Shown here piece by piece: positions 8,793 through 16,931 of a DNA stretch of 61,986 nucleotides (positions are counted from its first letter, which is position 1; each line of letters starts with the position of its first letter). The stretch comes from an uncultured Sphingomonas sp. GTDB lineage: Bacteria; Pseudomonadota; Alphaproteobacteria; Sphingomonadales; Sphingomonadaceae. The DNA is taken from contig CAJYKB010000038.1 in NCBI GenBank assembly GCA_913774925.1, forward strand, positions 1-61,986, written 5' to 3'. Position numbers and translations under genes: made by a program. Under the pieces are notes generated by a model that worked only from the letters and a program-made list of their open reading frames with translations, ran no database searches and was not told the DNA's origin.

Positions 8793-10604
8793 ATGAAGAT
8801 ACCGCGCAAACTGGGACTGTCCTTCCTCACCATCAACGCCACCGCGGCGCTGGTGATGGCGGTGTTCCTCGCCAACATCATGATGATCTCCGGCTCGACC
8901 GAGCGCAGCAACTTCAGCCAGTCGATCTTCGCCAAGGCGCTGACGCTGGAAACCTCGATCCTGCGTCAGAACAGCCAGTTCCGCGGCTTCCTCGTCACGG
9001 CCGACCCGACCTACCTCAAATCCTACGAGGAGGGCCGCAAGGAATTCGACGAAACCGCAGCCGAGCTGGACGGGCTGCTGACGGAGCCGGCCAAGCGCGC
9101 CATGGTGCAGGAAGCGCGCGCGGAAACGCTGAAGTGGCGCCGCGACTGGGGCGACCGGCTGATCGCCGAGGTGAAGGCGGGCAACCGCGACGCCGCGCAG
9201 GAAGCGGTACGGGGCGCCGGCGCCGCGGTGCTGGTCAGCAAGGTCGCGCTGCCGCTGCGCGCGCTGAGGGCCGAGGAGACGAAGGATATCGAGGCCGCCG
9301 CCGCCAGCCAGGCGAAGGCGATCGAGATTGCGCTCATCGCGCTGGCGCTCGGCACGATCGCGCTCATCGGCATCGCGATCACGCTGCAACGCGTGCTCAG
9401 CCGCCAGATCGCGCGCCCGATCACCGGGTTGACCGACGTCATGGTCAGCCTGGCGGAGGGACGCCACGACATCATCGTTCCCGCCGCCAACCGCAACGAC
9501 GAGCTGGGCGACATGGCACGCGCGATCACCGTCTTCCGCGACACCGCGGTGGCCAAGGTCGTCGACGACCGCGACCGCGAGGCCGCGCTGACCGCGATCG
9601 GCGGTGCGCTCCATCGCCTGTCCGAGGCGGACCTGACCGCGCGCATCCGCGACTTGCCGCCCGCGTTCCAGACCCTGTCGGCCGACTACAACGCCGCCAC
9701 CACCAGCCTGTCGGGCGTGCTGGCCGGGGTGCGCCGCAGCGTCGACTCGATCAAGCGCGACACCGGCGAGATCAGCCACGCCGCCTCCGACCTGTCGGAC
9801 CGCAGCGAGCGTCAGGCCGCCAGCCTGCAGGAATCGGCGTCCGCGCTGGACGAGATCACCAGATCGGTCGGTGCCGGCGCCAGCGCCGCGGAGAAGGCCA
9901 GCGCCTCGATGACCGCCGCGCAGAACGAGGCCGAGCGCGGCGGCGAGATCGTCCGCCAGGCGATCGGCGCGATGAACGGGATCGAGCAGGCCAGCAACGA
10001 GATCGCCGAGATCATCTCGCTGATCGACGGCATCGCCTTCCAGACCAACCTGCTGGCGCTCAACGCGGGCGTCGAGGCGGCGCGCGCGGGCGAGGCGGGC
10101 AAGGGCTTCGCCGTGGTCGCGAGCGAGGTGCGCGCGCTGGCGCAGCGTGCCGCCGACGCCGCCACCGACGTGAAGGCGAAGGTCACCTCCGCCTCCACCC
10201 ATGTCCGCACCGGCGTCGAGCTGGTCGACCGCACCGGGCAGGCCTTGTCGCGCATCATCGAGAGCGTGGGCAGCGTCAGCGGCGCGATCGACGGCATCGC
10301 GCGCTCCGCCGATTATCAGGCCAAGAGCCTGGGCGAGATCAACATCGCGATCGGCGAGATGGACGGCATGACGCAGCAGAACGCCGCGATGGTGGAGGAA
10401 ACCTCCGCCGCCGCGCGCAATCTGGTGAAGGAAGCCGAGCAGCTCGCCGCCTCGGTCGCGACCTTCGCGATCGACGACCACGCCGCGCCGCCGGCGAACG
10501 TCACGCGGATGCCGGCCCGCCGCGTCGAGGGTCGGGTGATGCCCGCCCCCGCCGCCCCGGCACGCCGCGCCGCGGCAGGAGGCGACGACTGGGCCAGCTT
10601 CTGA
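8793..10604 (+). CDS. Methyl-accepting chemotaxis protein
   Basis: 603 residues with classic chemoreceptor layout. Membrane helix 1 is at about residues 6-33 ([20 protein letters not shown]). A helical periplasmic sensor of CHASE3 or four-helix type follows ([20 protein letters not shown]). Membrane helix 2 is near 180-200. Then come HAMP ([20 protein letters not shown]) and a cytoplasmic signalling hairpin with the conserved tip [19 protein letters not shown] near 410-430. The last five residues, DWASF, resemble the NWETF-type pentapeptide that tethers CheR and CheB. It lies directly behind a TonB receptor, so it may sense the same nutrient; that is inference. Confidence 0.93.
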   Translation: MKIPRKLGLSFLTINATAALVMAVFLANIMMISGSTERSNFSQSIFAKALTLETSILRQNSQFRGFLVTADPTYLKSYEEGRKEFDETAAELDGLLTEPAKRAMVQEARAETLKWRRDWGDRLIAEVKAGNRDAAQEAVRGAGAAVLVSKVALPLRALRAEETKDIEAAAASQAKAIEIALIALALGTIALIGIAITLQRVLSRQIARPITGLTDVMVSLAEGRHDIIVPAANRNDELGDMARAITVFRDTAVAKVVDDRDREAALTAIGGALHRLSEADLTARIRDLPPAFQTLSADYNAATTSLSGVLAGVRRSVDSIKRDTGEISHAASDLSDRSERQAASLQESASALDEITRSVGAGASAAEKASASMTAAQNEAERGGEIVRQAIGAMNGIEQASNEIAEIISLIDGIAFQTNLLALNAGVEAARAGEAGKGFAVVASEVRALAQRAADAATDVKAKVTSASTHVRTGVELVDRTGQALSRIIESVGSVSGAIDGIARSADYQAKSLGEINIAIGEMDGMTQQNAAMVEETSAAARNLVKEAEQLAASVATFAIDDHAAPPANVTRMPARRVEGRVMPAPAAPARRAAAGGDDWASF

Positions 10605-10630
10605 CAGCGCGCCGCACCGGGGCGATGCTG

Positions 10631-11671
10631 ATGGACCGTTCGCACGTGACGTCGAAACCCTTTCACGATCAGGCCGCTGCGGTGCGCGCGATGGGCTCGC
10701 CCTTCGTCGCCGCGGTGCTCGATGCGGTCGGACGCCAGCTGGCGCGCGCGCCGCTCACCTGCGCGCTGGTCGCCGACTGGCCGCGCGACGAGGCGGCCGA
10801 CGCCCTGGCGATGCGGGTGGCGGGGGCACTTCACGCGCTCGCCCGCACGGGCGAGGATGCGGCGCTGACGCGGCTGTACCGCGACCGGGCAGGTGACGTG
10901 GATCGCGCGATCGGCGATGCGCTGGCGCGGGCCGATGCGTTCGTCGCCGACTGGATCCGCGATCCGCCGCAAACCAACGAGGTCGGCCGCACCGCCGCCA
11001 CCATGGCCGCGCTGATGGTGCTCGCCACGCATCATCCGATGCCGGTCGAGCTGCTGGAACTGGGTGCGAGCGCCGGGCTGAACCTGAATCTGACCGCCTA
11101 TGCGCACGACCTGGGCGGCGTGCGCGCGGGTGATGCCGCATCGCCGGTGCGCGTCGCGCCCGACTGGCGCGGTCCCCCGCCCCCTGCACGCGCGATCCAT
11201 GTCGCGGCGGCCCGCGGCGTCGACCTGCATCCGCTGGCGGTGACCGAAGCGGGCGCGCGCGACCGGCTGCTCGCCTTCGTCTGGCCTGACGATGCCGCGC
11301 GCGCCGACCGCCTCACCGCCGCGCTCGGCATCGCGCGCCACGCGCCGCCGCGGGTCGACCGCGGCGACATCCTGGACTGGCTTCCCGCGCAGCTGGCGCT
11401 GGCGCAGCCCGCCGGCATGTGCCGCGTGGTCGTGCATTCGATGGTGATGCAATATCTCTCGCCCGCGGCGCGCGGCGCGGTCGATGCCGCGATGGCGGCA
11501 GCGGGCGCGCAGGCGACCGCCGACCGTCCGCTGGCGCGCATCGCGTTCGAATGGACCCCCGCGCGCGACGCGGTGCGCCTGCGCCTGACGATGTGGCCCG
11601 ACGGCCGCACGATCGATCTGGCGACCTGCCACGCTTACGGCGCATGGATCGACTGGCGCGGCGAAGGCTGA
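10631..11671 (+). CDS. DUF2332-family protein
   Basis: 346 residues from the ATG at 10631, spaced about 7 bases from a GGGGCG stretch; an ATG at 10625 is also possible. Recognised by HFDQA-like HDQAAAVRAMGSPF, LLELGASAGLNLNLTAYAHD, RVDRGDILDWLP, VVHSMVMQYLSP and the closing HAYGAWIDW, all typical of DUF2332. The ELGASAGLNL segment resembles the glycine-rich loop of SAM-dependent methyltransferases, so a methyltransferase fold is plausible. No function is established for the family as far as I know. It starts 26 bases after the chemoreceptor stop and may share its transcript. Confidence 0.8.
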   Translation: MDRSHVTSKPFHDQAAAVRAMGSPFVAAVLDAVGRQLARAPLTCALVADWPRDEAADALAMRVAGALHALARTGEDAALTRLYRDRAGDVDRAIGDALARADAFVADWIRDPPQTNEVGRTAATMAALMVLATHHPMPVELLELGASAGLNLNLTAYAHDLGGVRAGDAASPVRVAPDWRGPPPPARAIHVAAARGVDLHPLAVTEAGARDRLLAFVWPDDAARADRLTAALGIARHAPPRVDRGDILDWLPAQLALAQPAGMCRVVVHSMVMQYLSPAARGAVDAAMAAAGAQATADRPLARIAFEWTPARDAVRLRLTMWPDGRTIDLATCHAYGAWIDWRGEG

Positions 11672-11682
11672 CGGTGACCTGC

Positions 11683-11767
11683 GCTCCTGCGGCGCAGGAG
11701 CCCAGAGCCCGGTACGGCAACCGCTGACCGTCATCGACAACCCTGGGCTCCTGCAATCGCAGGAGCA
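11683..11767. repeat. Palindromic intergenic repeat, family B, copy 1
   Basis: GCTCCTGCGGCGCAGGAGCC and the inverted CCTGGGCTCCTGC...GCAGGAGC flank a unique centre. It lies between convergent genes. Related copies are at 19355 (half), 27937 and 32121. Confidence 0.85.
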
Positions 11768-11776
11768 CGGCAGTGC

Positions 11777-13060
11777 CTACATCTTGTCGAGCAAATCGCG
11801 GATCGCGACGAATGCGAACCCGACCGAGCTGTCCGCGATGCCGTACGGCATGAACAGCTTGTCGCCATGCTTCATCGCGCCGCAGGTATAGACGACGTTG
11901 GGCACATAGCCCTCGCGGTCCTGATCCGCCGCGGCCAGGATCGGCGACCGCGTCCGCCCGATCACCCGCGCCGGATTGTCCTTGTCGAGCAGCGCCGCGC
12001 CGATCGAATATTTGCGCATCGCGCCCACGCCGTGCGTCAGCAGCAGCCAGCCCTCGTCGATCTCGATCGGCGGACCGCAATTGCCGATCTGGACGAACTC
12101 CCACGGGAAGACCGGCTTCAGGATCAGCTCGCCGTCGTCCCAATGCGTCAGGTCGTCGGTCTTGAGCAGATACAGATTCTCGCCGTCCTGCCGTCCGATC
12201 GCCATATACTGGTCGCCGACCTTGCGCGGGAACAGCGCGATCCCCTTGTTGCGCGACGCGCTGCCGGTCATCGGCACCAGGTCGAACGCGCGGAAGTCCT
12301 TGGTCCGCATCAATTCGGACTGGATCGCGCTGCCGTTATAGGCGGTATAGGTGCCCAGCCATTCGGTCGTCCCGTCGTCGTGCGCGAACTGGACGAGGCG
12401 CAGATCCTCCAGCCCCTTCGACTGCGCCTCGGTGATCGGGAAGATCACCGTCCCCGACAGCGTGCTGTCGCGGTGGCGATAGACGGTGACCGGGCCGGAG
12501 GGCAGCACGCCCTCGTCGCTGCCGACCGCATCGGTCGCGGTCGCGAACGGCGGTTCGGGTGCCAGCTTCAGCTCGTTGTCGCCGGTGATGATCCCCTCGC
12601 GGAACGCGACCGAGGAGATATGCCCCTCCCCCACCGCGCGCAGCGACATCAGGATGCGTTGCGCCCCTTCGTCCATCCCGCTCTGGTCGGGATGCGGCAC
12701 CACGCTGGGGTTCATCAGCGCGGCGGCGGCATAGCTGTATTCGTGGCAGAAATACGCGCCGATCAGCTGGCGCTTCTCGTCCGAGATGCGGCTGCCGTCG
12801 AGCCCGTGCGCCGCGGCGATCTCGTCGTAGCGGGTCATGAACACGCGCCGCGTCTGCCAGTGGCGCGCCTCGAAATCCTTGAGCACCAGCTCCAGCTGGT
12901 CGCGCGCCGCCTGTGGCGGCAGGTCGAGCACCTCCGCGATCAGCCGCTCCGAACGGCTGACCCCACCGGGTGTCGGCGCCATCCAGCCGATATGAAACGG
13001 GCGCACCACGACGCGCGACGGATCGGCATGCAGACGCAGCCGGTGGTTGAAAAGCTCCAA
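11777..13060 (-). CDS. GH130-family glycoside phosphorylase/hydrolase
   Basis: 427 residues resembling the five-bladed propeller enzymes of family GH130, which mostly phosphorolyse beta-linked mannosides to mannose-1-phosphate. Matching motifs are NPSVVPHPDQ near residue 115, KVGDQYMAIGRQDGENLYLL, DLTHWDDGELIL, IGNCGPPIEIDEGWLLLTHG and EGYVPNVVYTCGA. An N-terminal extension of about 100 residues (FHIGWMAPTPGGVSRSERLI) is longer than in minimal members. No signal peptide is visible, so it is cytoplasmic. It follows the GT4 gene by 45 bases on the same strand, pointing to one operon that makes and recycles a mannoside-like glycan. The substrate is inference. Confidence 0.82.
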   Translation of the reverse strand: MELFNHRLRLHADPSRVVVRPFHIGWMAPTPGGVSRSERLIAEVLDLPPQAARDQLELVLKDFEARHWQTRRVFMTRYDEIAAAHGLDGSRISDEKRQLIGAYFCHEYSYAAAALMNPSVVPHPDQSGMDEGAQRILMSLRAVGEGHISSVAFREGIITGDNELKLAPEPPFATATDAVGSDEGVLPSGPVTVYRHRDSTLSGTVIFPITEAQSKGLEDLRLVQFAHDDGTTEWLGTYTAYNGSAIQSELMRTKDFRAFDLVPMTGSASRNKGIALFPRKVGDQYMAIGRQDGENLYLLKTDDLTHWDDGELILKPVFPWEFVQIGNCGPPIEIDEGWLLLTHGVGAMRKYSIGAALLDKDNPARVIGRTRSPILAAADQDREGYVPNVVYTCGAMKHGDKLFMPYGIADSSVGFAFVAIRDLLDKM

Positions 13061-13105
13061 GGACCAGCCTCGCCGTTGTGACGTCGTACGTGCGCCGCGT
13101 GCCGA

Positions 13106-15379
13106 TCAGGCGACGGCGCGACCTGTCCCTGCCACGCTTTCCACGCGCTTTGAAAGCCCCGAAATCGCACACGACGCCAATTGCAGCGCCAGAATCGACT
13201 CCGCCCCCTGGTTGCGGTTCAGCCCGGTCGGCATCAGTCCGTCGAAACAGCCGCCATCGCGTTGCGTCGCGAGCGGCAGGTCGAGGTCGTTGGCGCCCAG
13301 ATACCAGTCATAGGCGCGCTTCGCCTCCACGAACCAGCGCCGGTCGCCGGTCGCATCGAACGCGGCGGCGCAGGCATCCACCGTCGCCTGCGCCTCCAGC
13401 GGCTGCTGATCGAACGGCAGCGGCTCGGCATAGACGCGCCCGAAGCTCTCCGACCCCACCGCGCGGAAGTGACCCTCGGGCGCGGTCTGTTTGGCGATGA
13501 TCCAGTCGAGCGTGTCGAGCCCGCACGCCACCAGATCCGACCGCTCCAATGCCACGCCGGCGCGGATCATCGCCTCCGGCAGGCGGGCGTTGTCATAGGC
13601 GAGCACGATCTCGAACCAGCCCCACGCCGGGCGGCGCGCGGCATCCAGCAGCGCCAGATGCTCATCGGGGAAACGGCGCAGGATCTGCAACGACAGCTGG
13701 TGTCCCGGCGACGCCTCCAGCATCGCCGCCGCGCCCAGCATCGCAAACGCCTGCGCGCGCGGGCTTTCCAGCTCCAGCGCCAGCGTCGCGGTCGAATCGA
13801 ACATCGCGGTCGCCCAGTCGCGGTGCTTGGCCTCCGCCGCATCGCGCGCGGTCACGCCCAGCGCCCACAAGGTACGGCCGTTCGAATCCTCCGATCCGAC
13901 CTCCTCGCACCAGGTACGGTCATAGTTCATGAAGTTGCGGAAGCGCCGCGCCTCCGGGTTCCACGCATATTGCACGAACGAGGCATAGGTGCTGGTCCAG
14001 CGGTCCCGCGTCGCGGGCTCCAGATCGGGCACCGCACTCATCAGGATCAGCGCGCGCGCATTGTCGTCGATGCAATAGCCGTGGCGGCGATCGGGAATCG
14101 AATAGATCGAATGCTGGAGCATGCCGGTCGAATCGCTCATCCGCTCGACCGCGGCGATGTCGGGGTCCAGCACCTTGGCGTCCCCCGACGGCGCGGCGGG
14201 CAGCCGCGATGGGCGGGTGGCGATGGCGGTGGCGATCTCGGTCATGGCATTCTCCGCGACGCGCGACCAGATCATCGTCCGCCCGCGCGCATAGGCGCGC
14301 GCCGACAGGCGCGACAGGTTACGCTCGTTGCCGAGCAGGTCGTTGATCTCGCGCGCGAACGCCGCGGAATCGCGGAAGTCGACGAGCACGCCGTGACCAT
14401 CCGCCAGGATCTCGGTCGCGTGGACGTATGGGGTCGAGACGACCGCCTTGCCGACGCCGACCGCGTAGCTGAGCGTGCCGCTCGTGATCTGGGCGGGGTT
14501 CAGATACGGCGTGGCATAGATGTCCGCCGCCTGGAGATAGTCGATCAAATCCTCGTGATCGACGAAGGCGTCGATGAAGGTCACGTTGTCGCCGACGCCC
14601 AGCGCCTCCGCCTGCGCCTTCAGCGAGTCGCGGTAGCGCTCCCCTTCGTGCGCGACGAGATTGGGGTGCGTCGCACCCAGCACGACGTACATCGCGTCGG
14701 GGTTCTTCGCGACCACCGCGGGCATCGCCTCGATCAGCGTCTCGATCCCCTTGCCCGGCGCCAGCAGCCCGAAGGTCAGGATCACCTGCCGCCCGGCCCA
14801 GTCGAACCGCGGCTTGAACGTATCGGGATCGGCCAGTTCGCGGTCGGGCACGCCGTGCGGGATCACCGCAATCGACTTCGGGCTGGCACCCCAGACGTTC
14901 TCCAGGATCTCGCGGCCGCGTTCGGCCATCACGATCACCTTGGACGCACGGCGCAGGATACCCTCCAGCACGTTGCGCTCGGCGACACTGGGCTTTTCCA
15001 GCACGGTGTGCAGCGTGACGACGACCGGGATGGTCACGCGGTCGAGCAGCGCCAGGATGAACGCCCCCGCCTCGCCGCCGTAGATGCCGTATTCGTGCTG
15101 CAGCCACAGCGCCTGCGCGCCGCTTTCCTCGATCGCGCGCGCCGCCGCGATATAGGCGGAGCGATCGTCCTGCGGGATCGCGGCGGTCACGCCCTCGGGA
15201 TAATCGTAACGCCCCGGATGATCGTCCATCGCATAGACGTCGACCCGCATGTCCGGGAAGCGCGCGCGCAACGCGCTATGCGTGTCGGTGGTGAAGGTCG
15301 CCAGCCCGCACTTTCGCGGCAGGTAGTTGCCGATCAGCGCGATGTGACCGACGTCCTGCACGTTGGGCGACTGCTTCAT
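13106..15379 (-). CDS. Two-domain GT4 glycosyltransferase with C-terminal helical glycosidase-like domain
   Basis: 757 residues from the ATG at 15379, preceded by an AGAGAT ribosome site; an upstream in-frame ATG at 15421 lacks one. Residues about 1-400 are a GT-B glycosyltransferase of family GT4: GNYLPRKCGLATFTTDTHSA at the start, LTFGLLAPGKGIETLIEAMP, and the acceptor-side PYLNPAQITSGTLSYAVGVG. Residues about 420-757 form a separate helical domain with HGYCIDDNARALILM, DSNGRTLWALGV, PAWGWFEIVLAYDN and FDGLMPTGLNRNQGAESIL, resembling an (alpha/alpha) barrel. No signal peptide or membrane helix is seen. It should build a cytoplasmic glycoside whose breakdown may use the adjacent GH130 enzyme. 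Donor and acceptor are unknown. Confidence 0.82.
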   Translation of the reverse strand: MKQSPNVQDVGHIALIGNYLPRKCGLATFTTDTHSALRARFPDMRVDVYAMDDHPGRYDYPEGVTAAIPQDDRSAYIAAARAIEESGAQALWLQHEYGIYGGEAGAFILALLDRVTIPVVVTLHTVLEKPSVAERNVLEGILRRASKVIVMAERGREILENVWGASPKSIAVIPHGVPDRELADPDTFKPRFDWAGRQVILTFGLLAPGKGIETLIEAMPAVVAKNPDAMYVVLGATHPNLVAHEGERYRDSLKAQAEALGVGDNVTFIDAFVDHEDLIDYLQAADIYATPYLNPAQITSGTLSYAVGVGKAVVSTPYVHATEILADGHGVLVDFRDSAAFAREINDLLGNERNLSRLSARAYARGRTMIWSRVAENAMTEIATAIATRPSRLPAAPSGDAKVLDPDIAAVERMSDSTGMLQHSIYSIPDRRHGYCIDDNARALILMSAVPDLEPATRDRWTSTYASFVQYAWNPEARRFRNFMNYDRTWCEEVGSEDSNGRTLWALGVTARDAAEAKHRDWATAMFDSTATLALELESPRAQAFAMLGAAAMLEASPGHQLSLQILRRFPDEHLALLDAARRPAWGWFEIVLAYDNARLPEAMIRAGVALERSDLVACGLDTLDWIIAKQTAPEGHFRAVGSESFGRVYAEPLPFDQQPLEAQATVDACAAAFDATGDRRWFVEAKRAYDWYLGANDLDLPLATQRDGGCFDGLMPTGLNRNQGAESILALQLASCAISGLSKRVESVAGTGRAVA

Positions 15380-15472
15380 ATCGATCTCTTCGCTTACGCA
15401 GCATTCGCGTGGACGCTGCATGGGTCAGACGGTTGAACCAGTGATGACAGATAAGGTTGCAGATTTGCGGCA

Positions 15473-15553
15473 GTGCACAAGATTGAATCGCGCTAACATG
15501 CCTCAACCTGCCGACGACGGATCGGCCGGTCAGCATGTTAACGCCTTGTGCAC
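15473..15553. other. Nested inverted repeats upstream of the GT4 operon (candidate structured RNA or operator)
   Basis: Outer arms GTGCACAAG (15473-15481) and CTTGTGCAC (15545-15553) enclose inner arms TAACATG (15494-15500) and CATGTTA (15534-15540). The interior can fold again (CTGCCG against CGG and CAG). The stretch is less GC-rich than its surroundings and contains no credible coding frame. It begins about 95 bases upstream of the GT4 ATG on the minus strand. Confidence 0.5.
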
Positions 15554-15564
15554 GATTGCGTCGC

Positions 15565-15598
15565 GCGCAAGCAAGATTGTTGCGCACGTTTGTTGCGC
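15565..15598. promoter_or_regulatory. Cluster of TTGCGC half-sites
   Basis: GCGCAA (15565-15570) faces TTGCGC (15580-15585), and a second TTGCGC follows at 15593-15598. The inverted pair with a 9-base spacer is shaped like a repressor operator. It lies between the GT4 gene (minus) and the tiny ORF at 15660 (plus), so it could serve either. The regulator is unknown. Confidence 0.35.
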
Positions 15599-15659
15599 CG
15601 CAGCGTAACGATCCGTAGATACCGCCGCGTCGGACCTTTCCGGCGACAGGAGACCCCAA

Positions 15660-15746
15660 ATGCGCATCTTCGAAACCGCGGCCAGCACGGCGCTGGTCCT
15701 CGCGGCTCAGGCGCTGGTGGTCGGCGTGGTCTTCACCACGCTTTGA
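15660..15746 (+). CDS. Tiny hydrophobic protein (28 residues)
   Basis: The frame begins MRIFETAASTALVLAAQAL and is followed by VVGVVFTTL and a stop. A strong ribosome site AGGAGA (15649-15654) lies 5 bases before the ATG. Almost the whole protein is one hydrophobic helix, so it would be membrane-embedded. A hairpin resembling a terminator follows. No family is recognised. Confidence 0.5.
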   Translation: MRIFETAASTALVLAAQALVVGVVFTTL

Positions 15747-15778
15747 TCCCCCAGCATCAGGACGACCGTCCTGGCCCA

Positions 15779-15811
15779 GCTTCGCCCGCCCCTTAGCGGG
15801 GGCGGCGAAGC
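15779..15811 (+). terminator. Strong GC hairpin after the tiny ORF
   Basis: GCTTCGCC plus GCCCC on the left pairs with GGGGC plus GGCGAAGC on the right around TTAGC. A smaller perfect hairpin, AGGACGACCGTCCT, lies just before it at 15759-15772. No clear T-tract follows, so termination is likely but not certain. Confidence 0.5.
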
Positions 15812-15849
15812 CGCTTTGCGTTGGCGCGCGGCCCTGCGACAGTGGCGCC

Positions 15850-16383
15850 ATGACACGAATTCTCGGCGCCGTCCTCGCGGGCGGCCGCGCCACCCGCTTC
15901 GGCAGCGACAAGGCGCTGGCGCGATGGCGCGATGCGACCTTGCTCGACCATGCGCTGGGCAGCCTGCGCCCGCATGTCGATGCCCTCGTCGTCGTCGGCC
16001 GCGCCAGCGCACCGGTGGCGACCACGCCCGACCGCCCCGCCCCCGATCTCGGCCCGCTCGGCGGTATTGCCGGCGCGCTCGACTATGCCATGCGCGGGGG
16101 GTTCGACGCGGTTCTGACCACCGCCTGCGATGCCCCGACGCTGCCCCCGGCGCTGGTCGCGGCGCTGCTGGCCAGCGACGGCGCCCATGCAGCGGAGGCG
16201 CCGACCGTGGGCCTTTGGCCGGTCCGCCTCGCCGTCCCCCTCTTCGCGCACCTCCACGCCGGCGGCGACCGCTCGATCCGCCGCTGGGCCGCGGGTGAGG
16301 GACTCGCGGCGATCCTGCCCGGCGTCACGGTGGCGAATGCGAACACGCCGGCGGATTTGGCGCGCCTCGGCCGGCTCTCCTGA
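15850..16383 (+). CDS. mobA: Molybdenum cofactor guanylyltransferase MobA
   Basis: 177 residues with the nucleotidyltransferase signature of MobA: GAVLAGGRATRFGSDKALA at the N-terminus binds GTP, LGPLGGIAGALDYA follows near residue 68, and TACDAPTLPPAL supplies the metal-binding aspartate. MobA joins GMP to molybdopterin to make the bis-MGD form used by enzymes of the DMSO reductase family. Length is slightly below E. coli MobA (194). It stands alone here without other cofactor genes. A MobA-like nucleotidyltransferase with a different substrate (for example in xanthine dehydrogenase maturation) cannot be fully excluded. Confidence 0.82.
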   Translation: MTRILGAVLAGGRATRFGSDKALARWRDATLLDHALGSLRPHVDALVVVGRASAPVATTPDRPAPDLGPLGGIAGALDYAMRGGFDAVLTTACDAPTLPPALVAALLASDGAHAAEAPTVGLWPVRLAVPLFAHLHAGGDRSIRRWAAGEGLAAILPGVTVANANTPADLARLGRLS

Positions 16384-16416
16384 AGGGACGTCTTACCCAC
16401 CCACAGCACCATCTCT

Positions 16417-16466
16417 GCGAAGGCGAGACCTTTGCGGAAGTCTTCAATGTGCTCCTGCGAAGCAGG
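16417..16466. repeat. Partial composite repeat related to the 27815-28064 element
   Basis: The segment GCGAAGGCGAGACCTTTGCG, continuing through TCTTCAATGTGCTCCTGCG, is nearly the reverse complement of bases 28009-28055. It is a separated piece of the same composite palindromic element. Confidence 0.75.
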
Positions 16467-16478
16467 CGCCACGAGACT

Positions 16479-16574
16479 CGTCACCCCGGACTTGTTCCGG
16501 GGTCCACGATTGAGCAAAACCAGCGGCTTGTGGGTACATGGATCGGTGGATGCCGGAACAAGTCCGGCATGACG
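16479..16574. repeat. Palindromic intergenic repeat, family C, copy 1
   Basis: CGTCACCCCGGACTTGTTCC on the left and GGAACAAGTCCGGCATGACG on the right form a long imperfect inverted repeat. Similar elements lie at 19403, 22531, 23603 and 52700. Confidence 0.85.
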
Positions 16575-16628
16575 GCTGTGACTTCCGGGGTGGCCATGAC
16601 ATCCTCACGACCAGGAGCGCGGCGAGCC

Positions 16629-16931
16629 TCAGACCGCCTCCGGCTCCCCCGCCTCGTACATCCGCAGGTCGCGCTCGCCGATCCCCAGCGCGGGCCATCG
16701 CGCGCGCCATGCGGCGATATGCGGGCTCGCGACGTGCCGCGCGAATGCCGCGCGGTCGCGCCACGCCTCCATCACCCGGATCAGCCCCGCATCGGCGATG
16801 TCGTGCGCATAGGCATAGTCGAGGCACCCGTCCTCGGCCCGGCTCGCCGCCACCATCGCGTCCATCGCCGGGCGCGCGTCCGCGATCCGGTCGCGCGGCA
16901 CCCGCACCGTCCCGACGATGACCAGCGTCAT
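16629..16931 (-). CDS. Antibiotic biosynthesis monooxygenase (ABM)-domain protein
   Basis: A 100-residue ferredoxin-like protein. MTLVIVGTVRVPRDRIADA, MDAMVAASRAEDGCLDYAYA, VMEAWRDRAAFARHVASPH and RMYEAGEPEAV match small ABM-fold quinol-monooxygenase-like proteins such as YgiN. Family members oxidise aromatic substrates without cofactors or act as dimeric accessory proteins. Its ATG overlaps the stop of the amidohydrolase (ATGA, 16928-16931), so the two are translationally coupled. The substrate is unknown. Confidence 0.78.
   Translation of the reverse strand: MTLVIVGTVRVPRDRIADARPAMDAMVAASRAEDGCLDYAYAHDIADAGLIRVMEAWRDRAAFARHVASPHIAAWRARWPALGIGERDLRMYEAGEPEAV

Noticed and set aside
6090..10481. 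A 1463-codon open frame on the minus strand opposite the TonB receptor and chemoreceptor
   Set aside because: The plus strand encodes two complete recognisable proteins. The minus translation is low-complexity and rich in Arg, Gly, Ala and Asp, typical of an antisense shadow in high-GC DNA.
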